DNA of 64,000 nucleotides from Bacillus methanolicus PB1 (GTDB lineage Bacteria; Bacillota; Bacilli; Bacillales; Cytobacillaceae), in the NCBI RefSeq assembly GCF_000262755.1, contig NZ_AFEU01000001.1:310001-374000 (forward strand), given 5' to 3'. Within the stretch, counting starts at the first letter, position 1; every line of letters begins with the position of its first letter. Below the pieces are notes generated by a model. It was not told the DNA's origin. It saw nothing but the letters and a program-made list of their open reading frames with translations, and did not search any database. The position numbers were made by a program, and so were the translations under genes. Below, in pieces: positions 18,491 through 28,785 of the stretch.

Positions 18491-19221
18491 TATGATTTGC
18501 CTCCTTCGTTAGGTTTTACTGCTTCCATATACCTGATGCGAATTGTATCATCATATGCCGGTATCGTAATTTTTTTTTCAGGTCGGGAAACTTCTATCCT
18601 TAAGTTGTCAATGAAAAATTCTTCAACAGATTTTGAGACTTTCATCCGGTTATAAAGTTTTTCTGCCGTCTGCATATTTTCAGTTAGCACTAAAACTTCA
18701 ATTGGCATCTTGTGAAGGGAATGTCCATCGATCTTTGTTTCCATGTTAATATCCCGAATAACCGTTGTGTTAATGATCCGTTTTCCATCAATTGATATAT
18801 GGAGTGCATCATACATATTCAACTCGTTGACGAGTCTTTTTAATAATTCCGGTGAAACTGAAGAAACAGTTTCACCAAGCATCATCTCTTCATATACCGG
18901 TTCTATCGTTAATTTAATGCCCGGACCAGTCATTTCAGTCAGGCCTGCTTCTCTTTTAAGCTCCTCAAGTGTTTCTCTTAATATTTGTTCCTTGTTCTGA
19001 TTTTGTTCGGTTTCATACTTATATAGTTTTTCTTCATTCGAGCGGATTTCCTGAATCAGTCTTGAAGCCAGTTCTTTTTCTTTGAGCAAATCCTCCCGCA
19101 GCTGCCAGGTGCCTCTCGTGTCGCGGGTTACCGGCTCTTTTACAGTCTGAAATTGGATGGCTAACATAAACCCAATCACCATAATAATCAACGTAAAGCT
19201 CATCATCTTTCTCTTGTCCAC
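18490..19221 (-). CDS. ylxX: YlxX, DUF881 membrane-anchored protein
   Basis: The 243-residue protein has one N-terminal membrane segment (FTLIIMVIGFMLAIQF), a coiled-coil stretch (about 35-95) and a DUF881 domain. It is a paralogue of the upstream ylxW. The GTG at 19219-19221 is preferred because AAGAAGGTGG lies just upstream; the earlier in-frame GTG is part of that ribosome site. Function unknown; family members lie in division clusters. Confidence 0.86.
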   Translation of the reverse strand: MDKRKMMSFTLIIMVIGFMLAIQFQTVKEPVTRDTRGTWQLREDLLKEKELASRLIQEIRSNEEKLYKYETEQNQNKEQILRETLEELKREAGLTEMTGPGIKLTIEPVYEEMMLGETVSSVSPELLKRLVNELNMYDALHISIDGKRIINTTVIRDINMETKIDGHSLHKMPIEVLVLTENMQTAEKLYNRMKVSKSVEEFFIDNLRIEVSRPEKKITIPAYDDTIRIRYMEAVKPNEGGKS

Positions 19222-19263
19222 TAATTCCACCTTCTTTAATCACCCAAACAATGTGGACACTTA

Positions 19264-19980
19264 TTAATTTCCAAGAATGGGATCAAGAATGATCTCGTCC
19301 TTTTTCTCAATACTGAACAAAATGTTGTCATTTACTAGCTGGTCTTTTACCCCGCCTGTTAAATTAATTGCAGACTCCAACACTTCAGGATCACCGATTG
19401 CAGTTATGACAAAAGGAGCAGGATGCTGAAAACCGTCCACTGTGATCACAGGCCCGTCACAAACTATGTATGAATTGTGAGACAACCTTTGGCCGTTTAT
19501 AGCAACTGCTTGAGCCCCGGAAATATATAATTCGTTAATAACTTTAAAAATATGATGTTCATGTACGAGATAATTGTTAATGTTCTCTTCATTCGGTTCA
19601 TATTCGCCATCATTAAGTATAATTTGGACGCCTTTACCTTTTACGGCTACTTTTCCTAAATACATACGATATTTTTCAGCATCTTCGGCAAGATTAAAAT
19701 AAACCTGCGCTTCTTTTGCCAGCTGCTTTTCAATTTCAAGAACCTTTTCTTGTTCTTGATTTAATTCCTTTTGCAACTCCCGGTTTGCTTGTTCCTGGTC
19801 AATCAACTGATTACGAAGGTCCAGCGTCTTCTCCCATTCCATATCTGTAATTTTTGAAGCTTCCTTTTCTTTTTTTGTTAAGTGATATGAAAAAGCGAGC
19901 ATAAAACCAAGAACGAGACAGACAAATGAAAGAATGACTTGATTACCCTTCACCTTCTTCATCTTATTCTTCTTCACCAT
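19264..19980 (-). CDS. ylxW: YlxW, DUF881 membrane-anchored protein
   Basis: This protein of 238 residues has a basic N-terminus, a membrane segment (VILSFVCLVLGFMLAFSY), a coiled coil (about 40-95) and DUF881 sequence including GVQIILNDGEYEP. The ATG at 19978-19980 follows AAGGAACT. It overlaps the end of the restored divIB reading frame by 17 bases, which fits tight coupling with full-length DivIB translation. Function unknown. Confidence 0.86.
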   Translation of the reverse strand: MVKKNKMKKVKGNQVILSFVCLVLGFMLAFSYHLTKKEKEASKITDMEWEKTLDLRNQLIDQEQANRELQKELNQEQEKVLEIEKQLAKEAQVYFNLAEDAEKYRMYLGKVAVKGKGVQIILNDGEYEPNEENINNYLVHEHHIFKVINELYISGAQAVAINGQRLSHNSYIVCDGPVITVDGFQHPAPFVITAIGDPEVLESAINLTGGVKDQLVNDNILFSIEKKDEIILDPILGN

Positions 19981-20739
19981 CTTCAGTTCCTTCCTCATCA
20001 TAAGCCTTGAAATAAGAGCCTACTTCCAAATCAATAACTCCTTTTTTATCAGGGTCAAGCTGACTGACAATCGAAGGGTAATGGGCCATTTTTTCAGCAA
20101 AACCTCGCAACGTCGCATTTACCTCAAAACCATCATTCATATATAGGACGATCCGATAAGCATCTGTTTTTTTGGTTTGTAATGGATTTCCGAAATGGAA
20201 TTTATCACTTCCTCAGGCAAATTTTGAAGATTAGTAATCATTTCTTCCAAGACTTCTCCTTCTGTAAATCCAATTAACAACGGAGCGCTTACGGGCAAAT
20301 CGGCAGTTTGCTCACTTTTTAAGATTTCTCCGTTTTCAAGAACCGGCAAATAGCTTGCCTCTTTTACGATGTAAGCAATACGCTTGTATTCCTTCACATT
20401 TATAATAACAGTATCGGGAAGCTTAATCTTTACATTGGCAGACTTAATCTCGGGCAAATTTTTTAACTTATCCTCTATTGCTTCCTTATCTACCTTCCAA
20501 ATATTTGTCGATTTTGTGATACCTATTAATGAAAGAAGTTCATCCTTCGGGTAAACTTCGTTCCCATTAACTTGAACCATTTTTATGCGGCTTAATGGTG
20601 ATTGAAAATAAACAACACAGGCGATCAATGAAAAAAACAATATTAAAAGCAGTATCACTCTTTTATTCGCTTTCTTTCGCCTCTGTTGTTTAAGTTTAGG
20701 AATTCTGTCTTCTATTGAGACAATTTTCCCTTTTTCCAT
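19964..20739 (-). pseudogene. divIB: divIB (ftsQ), divisome protein interrupted by a one-base frameshift
   Basis: The first frame encodes about 200 residues: a cytoplasmic basic tail, a membrane segment (~32-50), a POTRA domain (RIKMVQVNGNEVYPKDELL) and part of the beta domain, then stops at 20137. The rest of DivIB continues in another frame from the A7 run complementary to 20167-20173: TDAYRIVLYMNDGFEV, then RGFAEKMAHYPSI and GVIDLEVGSYF, to a stop at 19964. One extra A, or a -1 slip on A-AAA-AAA, gives a normal 258-residue protein. Either a real mutation, a sequencing error in the homopolymer, or recoding is possible. The ATG start at 20739 follows GGTGGTG. Confidence 0.88.
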
Positions 20740-20806
20740 CCAATTCACCACCAATAAAAAGTGAAAATGACGATCATTGCTGTCAAAGAAAAAGCGTTTG
20801 TGTAAA

Positions 20807-20842
20807 GTGAAAACAACGGCACAAAATTCATGCCGTTTTCAC
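20807..20842 (-). terminator. Hairpin after murB
   Basis: GTGAAAACaACGGCA pairs with TGCCGTTTTCAC around an A/T-rich loop. On the minus strand it lies downstream of the murB stop and upstream of divIB, but the trailing U-run is weak, so it may attenuate rather than fully stop transcription. Confidence 0.5.
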
Positions 20843-20914
20843 AAAAATTCCAATCTGTATTTGCATTGCTAAGCAATTATATCACAAAATTTGTAAGCCG
20901 TTAGGATATTCTTG

Positions 20915-21823
20915 TTACTTTCGGCCGATTATTTCAACTTCTGTTTCCATTCTAATTTGATATAAATTGTAAATCGTTTCTTTTATATGCTCAATCAAAG
21001 AAAGTACGTCCCGAGCTTTTGCGTTCCCTGTATTGACAATAAAATTAGCATGAATTTCAGAGATCATGGCACCACCGATTGAATGGCCTTTTAATCCCGC
21101 CGATTCAATTAATTTACCGGCAAAATGTGGCAGCGGATTTCTGAAAATACTTCCTGCACACGGGAAATTCCAAGGCTGAGTTTCTTTTCGGTAATCTTTA
21201 TTTTTTTGTAATTTTGGCAATATCGTTTCTTTTTCCCCTTTTTCAAGCTGAAAAACAGCTTCTACAACTATTCCGGGGCGTTTTTTTTGCAAAACTGAAG
21301 TTCTGTAAGAAAACTCCATTTCATCATTAGTCAGCCATTCCATTGTTCCGTCTTCAAAAAGAATAAGGGCTTTTACTAATATGTTAGAAATATCTGACCC
21401 ATGTGCACCAGCATTCATATAAACGGCTCCGCCGACAGACCCGGGAATTCCTGCAGCAAATTCCAACCCGGACAATCCCTTTCTGCTTATCATCGTTGCA
21501 AGACTGACAAGAGAGTGACCTCCACCGACTTTTACAACAGTATCATTCACTTCTAAGTGGTCTAACCCGTGGCCCAGTTTGATCACTGCCCCTTCGATCC
21601 CATTATCGGAAACAAGTAAATTGGAACCTCTCCCGATTGCTCTCCATTTCGTGTTATATTCACGGATTAGATCCATTGTCTTTTTCAAGTTATCAATAGA
21701 TGAAGGCTCGACAAACAAATCGGCCGGCCCGCCAATTTTTATCGTAGTATGGTTTGCTAAAGGTTCATTTTCCTTCACTTTACCTACATTTAATTCTTTT
21801 AGTTTTTTTATCAATTCGTTCAT
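20915..21823 (-). CDS. murB: UDP-N-acetylenolpyruvoylglucosamine reductase
   Basis: This 302-residue FAD-dependent enzyme reduces UDP-GlcNAc-enolpyruvate to UDP-MurNAc. FAD-binding motifs [14 protein letters not shown] and [18 protein letters not shown] are clear. The later [10 protein letters not shown] motif holds the catalytic Ser, followed by the substrate-binding segment [20 protein letters not shown]. Length and position within the dcw cluster fit B. subtilis MurB. Confidence 0.97.
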   Translation of the reverse strand: MNELIKKLKELNVGKVKENEPLANHTTIKIGGPADLFVEPSSIDNLKKTMDLIREYNTKWRAIGRGSNLLVSDNGIEGAVIKLGHGLDHLEVNDTVVKVGGGHSLVSLATMISRKGLSGLEFAAGIPGSVGGAVYMNAGAHGSDISNILVKALILFEDGTMEWLTNDEMEFSYRTSVLQKKRPGIVVEAVFQLEKGEKETILPKLQKNKDYRKETQPWNFPCAGSIFRNPLPHFAGKLIESAGLKGHSIGGAMISEIHANFIVNTGNAKARDVLSLIEHIKETIYNLYQIRMETEVEIIGRK

Positions 21824-21884
21824 ATAAACCTTCCTTCCATTGTCCTTTTTGTGTAATTAGTCTATGCGCAAAAGGAAGTCTGGG

Positions 21885-22988
21885 CTACTTTAGTTTTTTT
21901 GCTGCAAGCTCTTGAATGACCTTGTAAAATTTTCGGACTGCATCCGGCATTCCAAGCCTTTTTGCAGCATTCTTCATTTCAGTTAATTTATCTTTATCCA
22001 AAAGAACCTGGTCAATATGTTCAACAAGTTTTGAACTGGTCAAATCTTTTTCAAGCAATAAAATGGCTGCACCATGGTCGCTTAATGCTCTTGCATTTTT
22101 TTCCTGATGATTATTGGTTACATAAGGGCTTGGAATAAGTATACTCGGAATTCCTAAAGAAGTTAATTCCGCTAAAGTGGTTGCACCAGCTCTTGATACC
22201 ACTAAATCAATGCCCGCCAGAACCTCGGGCATATTATGGATAAACGGTTTTATGACAACATTTTCAGGATTACCAATTAATTCAACTTCTTTTTTAACTT
22301 CCTCATAATGTACATCACCGGTTACATACAAAACCTGGTACGGTTTTTCCTCAAGCTGGGACAATGATTTTAGAACAGCTTCATTGATGGGTCTGGCTCC
22401 TCGGCTTCCGCCAAAAATCAAAACGGCCGGTTCTTTCGCTTTAAGGCCTGACGAAAGCCTTCCATTAATACCGTCTTGTCCGACTACCTCTGAAGCCCGG
22501 GGATTCCCGGTTAATACAACTTTTTCACTTGGAAAAAATGCTTTCGCCTCTTCAAAGCAGACGGCAATCTTATCTACATAACGGCTCAAGAATTTATTCG
22601 TCAAACCTGGCACACTATTTTGTTCATGAATGATTGTAGGTATCCCTATTCTTGAAGCTGCATAAACGACCGGTCCGCAAACATATCCCCCTGTTCCGAT
22701 AACGACATCAGGGTTAAACTGTTTTAAGATTTTTTTGCTGTCTCTTACACCTTTAACAAACCGGAAAACTGTTTTGATATTTTCAAAGGACAATTTTCGT
22801 TTAAAACCGGTAATATGTATCGATTTAAAAGGAATTTTTTCACGGGTAACAATTTTACTTTCCAACCCTTTTTCAGTGCCGATATATAAAAAGTGTGCAT
22901 TCTTATTTTCTTTTGCAATTTCGCGTATGAGAGCGAGTGCAGGATATATATGTCCTCCCGTTCCTCCTCCACTGACAGCTATTCTCAT
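21885..22988 (-). CDS. murG: MurG, lipid II-forming GlcNAc transferase
   Basis: This 367-residue GT28 glycosyltransferase transfers GlcNAc from UDP-GlcNAc to lipid I on the inner membrane face. It has the N-terminal glycine-rich motif [15 protein letters not shown], an [12 protein letters not shown] loop, [13 protein letters not shown], and the donor-binding segments [14 protein letters not shown] and [13 protein letters not shown]. The ATG follows a GAGGTG site. A terminator after spoVE lies upstream, so murG may have its own promoter in the 273-base gap at 22989-23261. Confidence 0.97.
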   Translation of the reverse strand: MRIAVSGGGTGGHIYPALALIREIAKENKNAHFLYIGTEKGLESKIVTREKIPFKSIHITGFKRKLSFENIKTVFRFVKGVRDSKKILKQFNPDVVIGTGGYVCGPVVYAASRIGIPTIIHEQNSVPGLTNKFLSRYVDKIAVCFEEAKAFFPSEKVVLTGNPRASEVVGQDGINGRLSSGLKAKEPAVLIFGGSRGARPINEAVLKSLSQLEEKPYQVLYVTGDVHYEEVKKEVELIGNPENVVIKPFIHNMPEVLAGIDLVVSRAGATTLAELTSLGIPSILIPSPYVTNNHQEKNARALSDHGAAILLLEKDLTSSKLVEHIDQVLLDKDKLTEMKNAAKRLGMPDAVRKFYKVIQELAAKKLK

Positions 22989-23212
22989 TTTTCCACCTCA
23001 CAGGAATAGAGTAAAGGAGTTATAGAACCCTTTTCTCATTCGTAAAGAAAAATCTTGGATGTTGAAAACAAGCATTCAGTTGCTCTATCCTATTCTACTA
23101 TATCGTAAACTTTTAAAAGAAGAATAAAAAAAGATTGTCATCTAATTTTAACATTGATGAAAACAGGATTTAATTTTGATGTTATTACCTATGCTTTTAT
23201 TAAATAAATTAC

Positions 23213-23240
23213 GACAAAAAGAAACCCTGCAATGCAGGGT
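23213..23240 (-). terminator. Intrinsic terminator after spoVE
   Basis: ACCCTGCA (23224-23231) and TGCAGGGT (23233-23240) form a perfect 8-bp stem and are followed on the minus strand by TTTCTTTTTG. It lies about 20 bases after the spoVE stop, separating spoVE from murG. Confidence 0.75.
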
Positions 23241-23261
23241 ATGTTAGAAAAAACTGTCTTT

Positions 23262-24362
23262 TTAATATCTAGCATATCTGCTTATGTTTAAGAGAACTCC
23301 AATTGCCATAAGCATTAATGTTAATGAAGAACCTCCATAGCTTAAAAATGGAAGGGTAATCCCCGTTACAGGCATTAAACCGGTTACCACACCAATATTG
23401 ATCATTACTTGAATAGCTATCATCGCAATGATGCCGACCGCAAGAAAGCTGCCATATAAATCAGGGGCTCCCAACGCAATTCGAATTCCTCTCCATAGCA
23501 AAAGGGCAAACAGAAGCAGTACAAAGGACCCTCCAATAAAACCAAGCTCCTCTGCGAGGATGGCAAAAATAAAATCTGTTTGCGGTTCCGGCAAATAAAA
23601 AAACTTCTGCCTGCTCTGCCCAAGACCAAGTCCAAACAAACCTCCTGGACCAATTGCTAAGAGCGATTGAATGATCTGAAATCCGGTGCCAAGCGGGTCC
23701 TGCCATGGATCAAGAAACGATGTGATCCTTTTAATCCGGTACGGCGCAGATAGGACTAAGCCGACAAAGCCTGCCACCCCGATAAATCCCAATCCAATAA
23801 AATGGCTGATTCTTGCTCCGGAAATGAATATCATAACCAAGCACGTTCCGACCATAACTGTTCCCGTTCCAAGATCGGGCTGGAGCATAATAAGCGCAAA
23901 TGCTGAGAATACAAGCGACAATGAGGGAACTAGTCCATTCTTAAAAGAAGTTATCATCTTTTGCCGCTCTGATAGAAATTTTGCTAAAAAAGCAATCATC
24001 GCCAGCTTCATAAATTCTGAAGGCTGGATCGAAAATGCTCCAACTCCTATCCAGCTCCGCGAACCGTTCCGTTCATTTCCAATCCCCGGAATTAATACGA
24101 GCAGCAACAGAACAAAGCAAATCAAAAGGAGGGCTTTAGCCCAAGTTTTCCATGTCCAATAATCAACATTCATAATAAAAAACATCGCAACAACACCGAT
24201 GCCCGCAAAGAGCATTTGCCTTTTTGCAAAAAAGAATGAATCATCAAATTTATATTCTGCCCATACGGCGCTCGCACTGTAAACCATAATAAGCCCGACT
24301 GCCAGCAGTGTAAAAGTTACGATCATTAATATCATATCGGGAGTAGTTTTTTTTGTTGGCAA
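23262..24362 (-). CDS. spoVE: SpoVE, SEDS-family peptidoglycan polymerase for spore cortex
   Basis: This 366-residue polytopic protein (about 10 membrane helices) is closely similar to B. subtilis SpoVE, with YSASAVWAEYKFDDSFFFAKRQ and GSRSWIGVGAFSIQPSEFMKLAMIAFLAKF. SEDS proteins polymerise lipid II with a partner class B PBP, here probably SpoVD (28786-30702). The start is TTG at 24360-24362 with GAGGTG 7 bases upstream, giving exactly the B. subtilis length. In B. subtilis it is SigE-dependent. Confidence 0.93.
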   Translation of the reverse strand: MPTKKTTPDMILMIVTFTLLAVGLIMVYSASAVWAEYKFDDSFFFAKRQMLFAGIGVVAMFFIMNVDYWTWKTWAKALLLICFVLLLLVLIPGIGNERNGSRSWIGVGAFSIQPSEFMKLAMIAFLAKFLSERQKMITSFKNGLVPSLSLVFSAFALIMLQPDLGTGTVMVGTCLVMIFISGARISHFIGLGFIGVAGFVGLVLSAPYRIKRITSFLDPWQDPLGTGFQIIQSLLAIGPGGLFGLGLGQSRQKFFYLPEPQTDFIFAILAEELGFIGGSFVLLLFALLLWRGIRIALGAPDLYGSFLAVGIIAMIAIQVMINIGVVTGLMPVTGITLPFLSYGGSSLTLMLMAIGVLLNISRYARY

Positions 24363-24461
24363 TGCAAAACACCTCGACTGCAAGTTTTAGGGCAATAACT
24401 ATCTGTCCCGAAATGAGCTGAAACAAGAGGTTTTGGCCCAATTTATTTCAAAGACAAGCCC

Positions 24462-25814
24462 TTACTTAAGCTTATGCACCGCTTCGATAAAAATGTCTCC
24501 CCTTACTTCAAAAGTTTTATATTGATCCCAGCTGGCACAGGCCGGAGAAAGCAGAATCACATCTCCCTGTTCCGAATGCTGGTAAGCTTGTAGTACGGCG
24601 CTTTCCACATTATCGACACGAAGAATGGTTTTTATTCCAGCCAAACTTCCTGCCCGCTCCAATTTTTCTGCAGTCTGTCCAAATGTTATAAGTGCTTTCA
24701 CATTTTTTAATGAAGGAACAAGCTCATAAAATTCATTCCCCCGATCCAATCCTCCTGCTAAAAGGATGACTGGATTTTCAAAAGCGGCAAGTGCTTTAGT
24801 TGTTGCCAGAATATTTGTTGCCTTCGAATCGTTATAAAACTTTCTTCCATTTAGTTCGCAAACAAATTGCAGGCGGTGCTTTACACCTGTAAAAGTGCTT
24901 AACACACGAAAAATCGCTTCGTTATCAACGCCTGATAATTTTGCGGCGGCGATGGCTGAAAGAATATTTTCTAAATTATGCTCGCCAGGAAGCGCGATAT
25001 CATTAGTATGAAAGATCCGTTCCCCATTAAAGAAAACAGCTCCATCTTTTACATAAATGCCTTCGTTTAATACTTGTACGGTAGAAAACGGAATAGTTTT
25101 CGCACGTGATTTCTTTGCAATCCGAGCGACGATATCCTGTTCGGAATTATAAATAAAATAGTCATTTTCCGTTTGATTTTTGGTTATCATCGCTTTCGCA
25201 TTAATATACTCTTCTTTTGTTCCATGATAATCAAGATGGGCATCATAAATATTGGTAAGAATCGCGATTTTCGGCTTAAAAGCATCAATTCCCATTAATT
25301 GAAATGATGACAACTCAATCACAATCGTATTGTTGCTCCCGGCTTCTTGAGCCACATCGGAAGCTACCGTTCCGATGTTTCCTGCAATCAATGGATATTT
25401 GTTTCCCGCTTTCAGCATTTCATAGATAAGCGTTGTTGTCGTTGTCTTTCCATTCGTTCCGGTAATTCCTATTAATGGCGCTTCAGATATTTGATATGCG
25501 AGCTCCACCTCAGTAATAACAGGAATTCCTTTTTCAACCGCTCCCTTGATCATCGGATTAAAGTAAGGGATTCCGGGATTTTTTACGATCAACTCAAAGC
25601 CTTCATCCAAAAGCTCAATCGGATGATCACCGCAAATTACTTTTATTCCCTGTTCCAATAATCCTTGAGCTTCAGGGTTTTCAGACAGCGGCTTTTTGTC
25701 ATTGACAGTAACAAATGCCCCTAATTTATGCAGGAGCGATGCCGCACTTACTCCGCTCTTTGCTAATCCTAAAACAAGTATTTTTTTATGATAATATCGA
25801 TTAATATACTTCAA
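24462..25814 (-). CDS. murD: UDP-MurNAc-alanine:D-glutamate ligase
   Basis: The 450-residue Mur ligase has the ATP-binding P-loop [19 protein letters not shown], a [14 protein letters not shown] segment, the [22 protein letters not shown] region and the [20 protein letters not shown]-terminal motif. It adds D-Glu to UDP-MurNAc-L-Ala. The start is TTG at 25812-25814, directly before the mraY stop-adjacent base, with GAGGTG 9 bases upstream. Translation is probably coupled to mraY. Confidence 0.96.
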   Translation of the reverse strand: MKYINRYYHKKILVLGLAKSGVSAASLLHKLGAFVTVNDKKPLSENPEAQGLLEQGIKVICGDHPIELLDEGFELIVKNPGIPYFNPMIKGAVEKGIPVITEVELAYQISEAPLIGITGTNGKTTTTTLIYEMLKAGNKYPLIAGNIGTVASDVAQEAGSNNTIVIELSSFQLMGIDAFKPKIAILTNIYDAHLDYHGTKEEYINAKAMITKNQTENDYFIYNSEQDIVARIAKKSRAKTIPFSTVQVLNEGIYVKDGAVFFNGERIFHTNDIALPGEHNLENILSAIAAAKLSGVDNEAIFRVLSTFTGVKHRLQFVCELNGRKFYNDSKATNILATTKALAAFENPVILLAGGLDRGNEFYELVPSLKNVKALITFGQTAEKLERAGSLAGIKTILRVDNVESAVLQAYQHSEQGDVILLSPACASWDQYKTFEVRGDIFIEAVHKLK

Positions 25815-26789
25815 TTACAACCACACCTCTAAATAAATTCCAAGAACGGCAAAAAGCAGGCCCACCGTCCAAAATGTTACAACTACGCGCCACTCTGACC
25901 AACCTGATAACTCATAATGATGATGGAGCGGACTCATTTTGAATATCCTTTTACCTGTTGTTTTAAAAGAAATCACTTGTAGAATAACCGATAATGTTTC
26001 GATTACAAAAACACCGCCAATTATAATTAACAAAATTTCCAATTTTGTCAAAATAGCGATCGCAGCAATTGCTCCCCCGAGGGCAAGTGATCCTGTATCT
26101 CCCATAAACACTTTCGCAGGATGGGCATTAAATACTAGAAAACCAAGAACTGCTCCAACTACAGCGACGGAAAATATTGCGACTTCAAACTGGGACTGGT
26201 TCCACGCTAACACAGCAAATGCCCCAAAAGCAATAGCGGCCGTCCCGGAAACAAGTCCGTCTAAACCATCTGTCAAATTGACAGCATTCGAAAAACCGAC
26301 TAGCCAAAAGATAATAAAAAATGCATACAGCCAGCCAAGATCAATCGAATAGTCAGTCAATGGAATACGTATTTCTGTTGAAAATTCGTTTGTTTTTAAA
26401 ACAAAATAAAAAACGGCAGAAATAATGATCTGGCCAAAAAGCTTTTGCTTTGATGTTAACCCTAAGTTTCGCTTCATCGCCACTTTTATAAAATCATCCA
26501 AAAAGCCGAGCAGACCAAATCCAAGTGTTACGAACAGCAGCAAATATGTTTTAATTGTCGGTTCTGAGAATTTTCCTGTCATAATAATCGTTGTTGCTGC
26601 GACAGACAGGAGTATCATAATGCCTCCCATTGTCGGAGTTCCTGATTTTTTTTGATGAGACTTCGGACCTTCTTCTCGGATGCTTTGTCCAAATTTCAAC
26701 CTTCTTAAGAAAGGAATAAAAATGGGAGACAGGACCACTGTAATTAAAAAAGCCATTAATATTGTGAAAAAAATAACTTGCTCCAGCAC
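25815..26789 (-). CDS. mraY: Phospho-MurNAc-pentapeptide transferase (lipid I synthase)
   Basis: This polytopic 324-residue enzyme has about ten membrane helices. It shows the family motifs [50 protein letters not shown] and the [15 protein letters not shown] histidine-rich loop. It transfers phospho-MurNAc-pentapeptide to undecaprenyl phosphate. The 286-base gap upstream (26790-27075) holds no gene or clear terminator that I can support. Confidence 0.97.
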   Translation of the reverse strand: MLEQVIFFTILMAFLITVVLSPIFIPFLRRLKFGQSIREEGPKSHQKKSGTPTMGGIMILLSVAATTIIMTGKFSEPTIKTYLLLFVTLGFGLLGFLDDFIKVAMKRNLGLTSKQKLFGQIIISAVFYFVLKTNEFSTEIRIPLTDYSIDLGWLYAFFIIFWLVGFSNAVNLTDGLDGLVSGTAAIAFGAFAVLAWNQSQFEVAIFSVAVVGAVLGFLVFNAHPAKVFMGDTGSLALGGAIAAIAILTKLEILLIIIGGVFVIETLSVILQVISFKTTGKRIFKMSPLHHHYELSGWSEWRVVVTFWTVGLLFAVLGIYLEVWL

Positions 26790-27075
26790 TTTATTCCCTC
26801 CTAATTAGAGCCCGTGTCCAAAATTTGATTTTATTCTTTCAGCTTTCATAGCAAAATCATATGTAAAACTCTTTTCATTAAGAAATTTTATGTCTTGAAA
26901 AAGAAAGTTTGTCACATTTTTGAAAACAATTATTTCTAAAGTTAATTTTTTAACATAGCTTTGCATCATTGTCTTATACCTTTCGTTTTATCATTTAAAA
27001 AAAATTGAAAAGGGCTGATTTTTCTTTGGTCTTCCCAAAAACCTCTTTAAAATCTTTATCGGTTCTAAATAAGTT

Positions 27076-28536
27076 TTATCGTCTCTCAATCGCCTCTTTC
27101 GCGACAACCCGATCATCAAAATCAAACACTTCGCTTCCAATTTGCTGATACGTTTCATGGCCTTTTCCGGCAATCAGAATGACATCCCCTTTTTGAGCAT
27201 TGTTTATCGCATAGTAGATAGCTTCTTTTCGGTCAACAATTGGCTTGTACTGTTTACCTTTTACTCCTTCTTCCATGTCACGGATGATTTGAAGCGGGTC
27301 TTCATTTCTCGGATTATCCGAAGTGAATATCGGATGTGTTGCATATTGGCAAGCAATTTTAGCCATTAAAGGGCGCTTCGTACGGTCTCTGTCACCCCCG
27401 CAGCCAACAACGACATAAATATTTCGCTCAGCAAATTGCTTAATAGTTTTTAACACATTTTCAAGGCTGTCCGGGGTATGGGCATAATCAACAATAACCG
27501 CAAAATCCTGTCCTTCATTTACTAATTCGAAACGGCCCGGCACTCCTTCCACTTCTTCGATCGATTTAATCATTTGCTTAAGGGAAATGCCGGAAACAAG
27601 ACATGCGCCAATACTTGCCAACACATTATAGACGCTGAATTTTCCGATCAGCTTCATCGAAATCTTTTCGACTCCGTGCGGTGTGATTAAATCAAAAACC
27701 GTTCCGTTCGCTGCAATCTTCAAATTAGCCGCTTTAATATCTGCAGGCTGATCAATCCCGTATGTGACAACATGAGCAGCAGTTGATTGGATATACTCCC
27801 TGGAAGCAGGATCATCTGCATTCAAAACAGCAAATTTTGGCTTGTCATGACTAAAAGTATTTCCGAGCTGAGAGAATAGAAGACTTTTTGCTCTGCGGTA
27901 CTCATCCATTGTTTTATGATAATCAAGGTGATCTTGTGTGAGGTTTGTAAAAACCGCTACATTGTAATCACACCCGTGCACCCGACCATAAACCAACGCA
28001 TGTGAAGATACTTCCATCACAGCCGTTTCAACACCGCTGTCGATCATTTGCTTAAATGTTTTTTGTAACCTCAGGCTTTCAGGGGTTGTATTTTTCGTTT
28101 CGAATGTTTGGTTGCCGATTTTTGTATATATCGTTCCGATTAAACCGGTTTTTTGCCCGGCATCGGAAAAGATTTTTTCAATTAAATGACTCGTTGTCGT
28201 CTTACCGTTCGTTCCGGTAATTCCAACCAAATGCAGTTTACGGCTTGGCTGGCCGTAAAATGCGTCAGCTAGCACGGCCATTGCCCGGTATGTATCATTT
28301 ACGACGATGACGGGTACATCAAGTTGCAGCTTTCTTTCAGCGAGAATGGCTGCAGCTCCTTTCTCAACAGCTGACTGAGCAAAATCATGTCCGTCAACTG
28401 TATGACCTTTAATACAAATAAACAGGCTCCCCGGTTCAACTAAGCGATTATCATTATGAATCGCAGTAATTTCGGGATTATCCCCCTTATAAGGTACAAG
28501 AGGGTGCAGAAATTTTAGCAATGTATGTAATTTCAT
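27076..28536 (-). CDS. murE: UDP-MurNAc-tripeptide synthetase (meso-DAP-adding MurE)
   Basis: The 486-residue Mur ligase has the P-loop [48 protein letters not shown] (split here between two motifs), and a DNPRNEDP motif. DNPR marks enzymes that add meso-diaminopimelate rather than lysine, so the wall should be of the A1-gamma DAP type. The ATG at 28534-28536 follows AGGAATGAG; an upstream in-frame ATG is less convincing. Confidence 0.96.
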   Translation of the reverse strand: MKLHTLLKFLHPLVPYKGDNPEITAIHNDNRLVEPGSLFICIKGHTVDGHDFAQSAVEKGAAAILAERKLQLDVPVIVVNDTYRAMAVLADAFYGQPSRKLHLVGITGTNGKTTTSHLIEKIFSDAGQKTGLIGTIYTKIGNQTFETKNTTPESLRLQKTFKQMIDSGVETAVMEVSSHALVYGRVHGCDYNVAVFTNLTQDHLDYHKTMDEYRRAKSLLFSQLGNTFSHDKPKFAVLNADDPASREYIQSTAAHVVTYGIDQPADIKAANLKIAANGTVFDLITPHGVEKISMKLIGKFSVYNVLASIGACLVSGISLKQMIKSIEEVEGVPGRFELVNEGQDFAVIVDYAHTPDSLENVLKTIKQFAERNIYVVVGCGGDRDRTKRPLMAKIACQYATHPIFTSDNPRNEDPLQIIRDMEEGVKGKQYKPIVDRKEAIYYAINNAQKGDVILIAGKGHETYQQIGSEVFDFDDRVVAKEAIERR

Positions 28537-28734
28537 TTTTCTCATTCCTCTCAAGAAACCAAAGATCATAACATCTTACATTACTTATCCGTCATTTTTA
28601 ATTCGAAACTTACTTTATACGGCGGTTATTATTTTACATGAAAAGAAAGAATTAAGCCATTTTTGCAGATCATTTTTATAAACGGAAAAACAAACCTATT
28701 TCTTCAACATTCCGGAAAAAGCAAAATGGAAACG

Positions 28735-28761
28735 GGGCGGCGATTTCCTCGATTGCCGCCC
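28735..28761 (-). terminator. Terminator after spoVD
   Basis: GGGCGGC (28735-28741) and GCCGCCC (28755-28761) form a GC-rich stem extended by AT pairs. It lies 24 bases after the spoVD stop on the minus strand. The following bases are only moderately T-rich, so termination may be partial. Confidence 0.6.
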
Positions 28762-28785
28762 TTCTCATATCATTCATCCAGTCGT

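Noticed and set aside
27005-27045. GGGCTGATTTTTCTTTGGTCTTCCC near murE resembles the repeat outer arm
   Set aside because: The partner arm and middle arms are missing and the stem does not close; similarity is limited to GGGCTGA.
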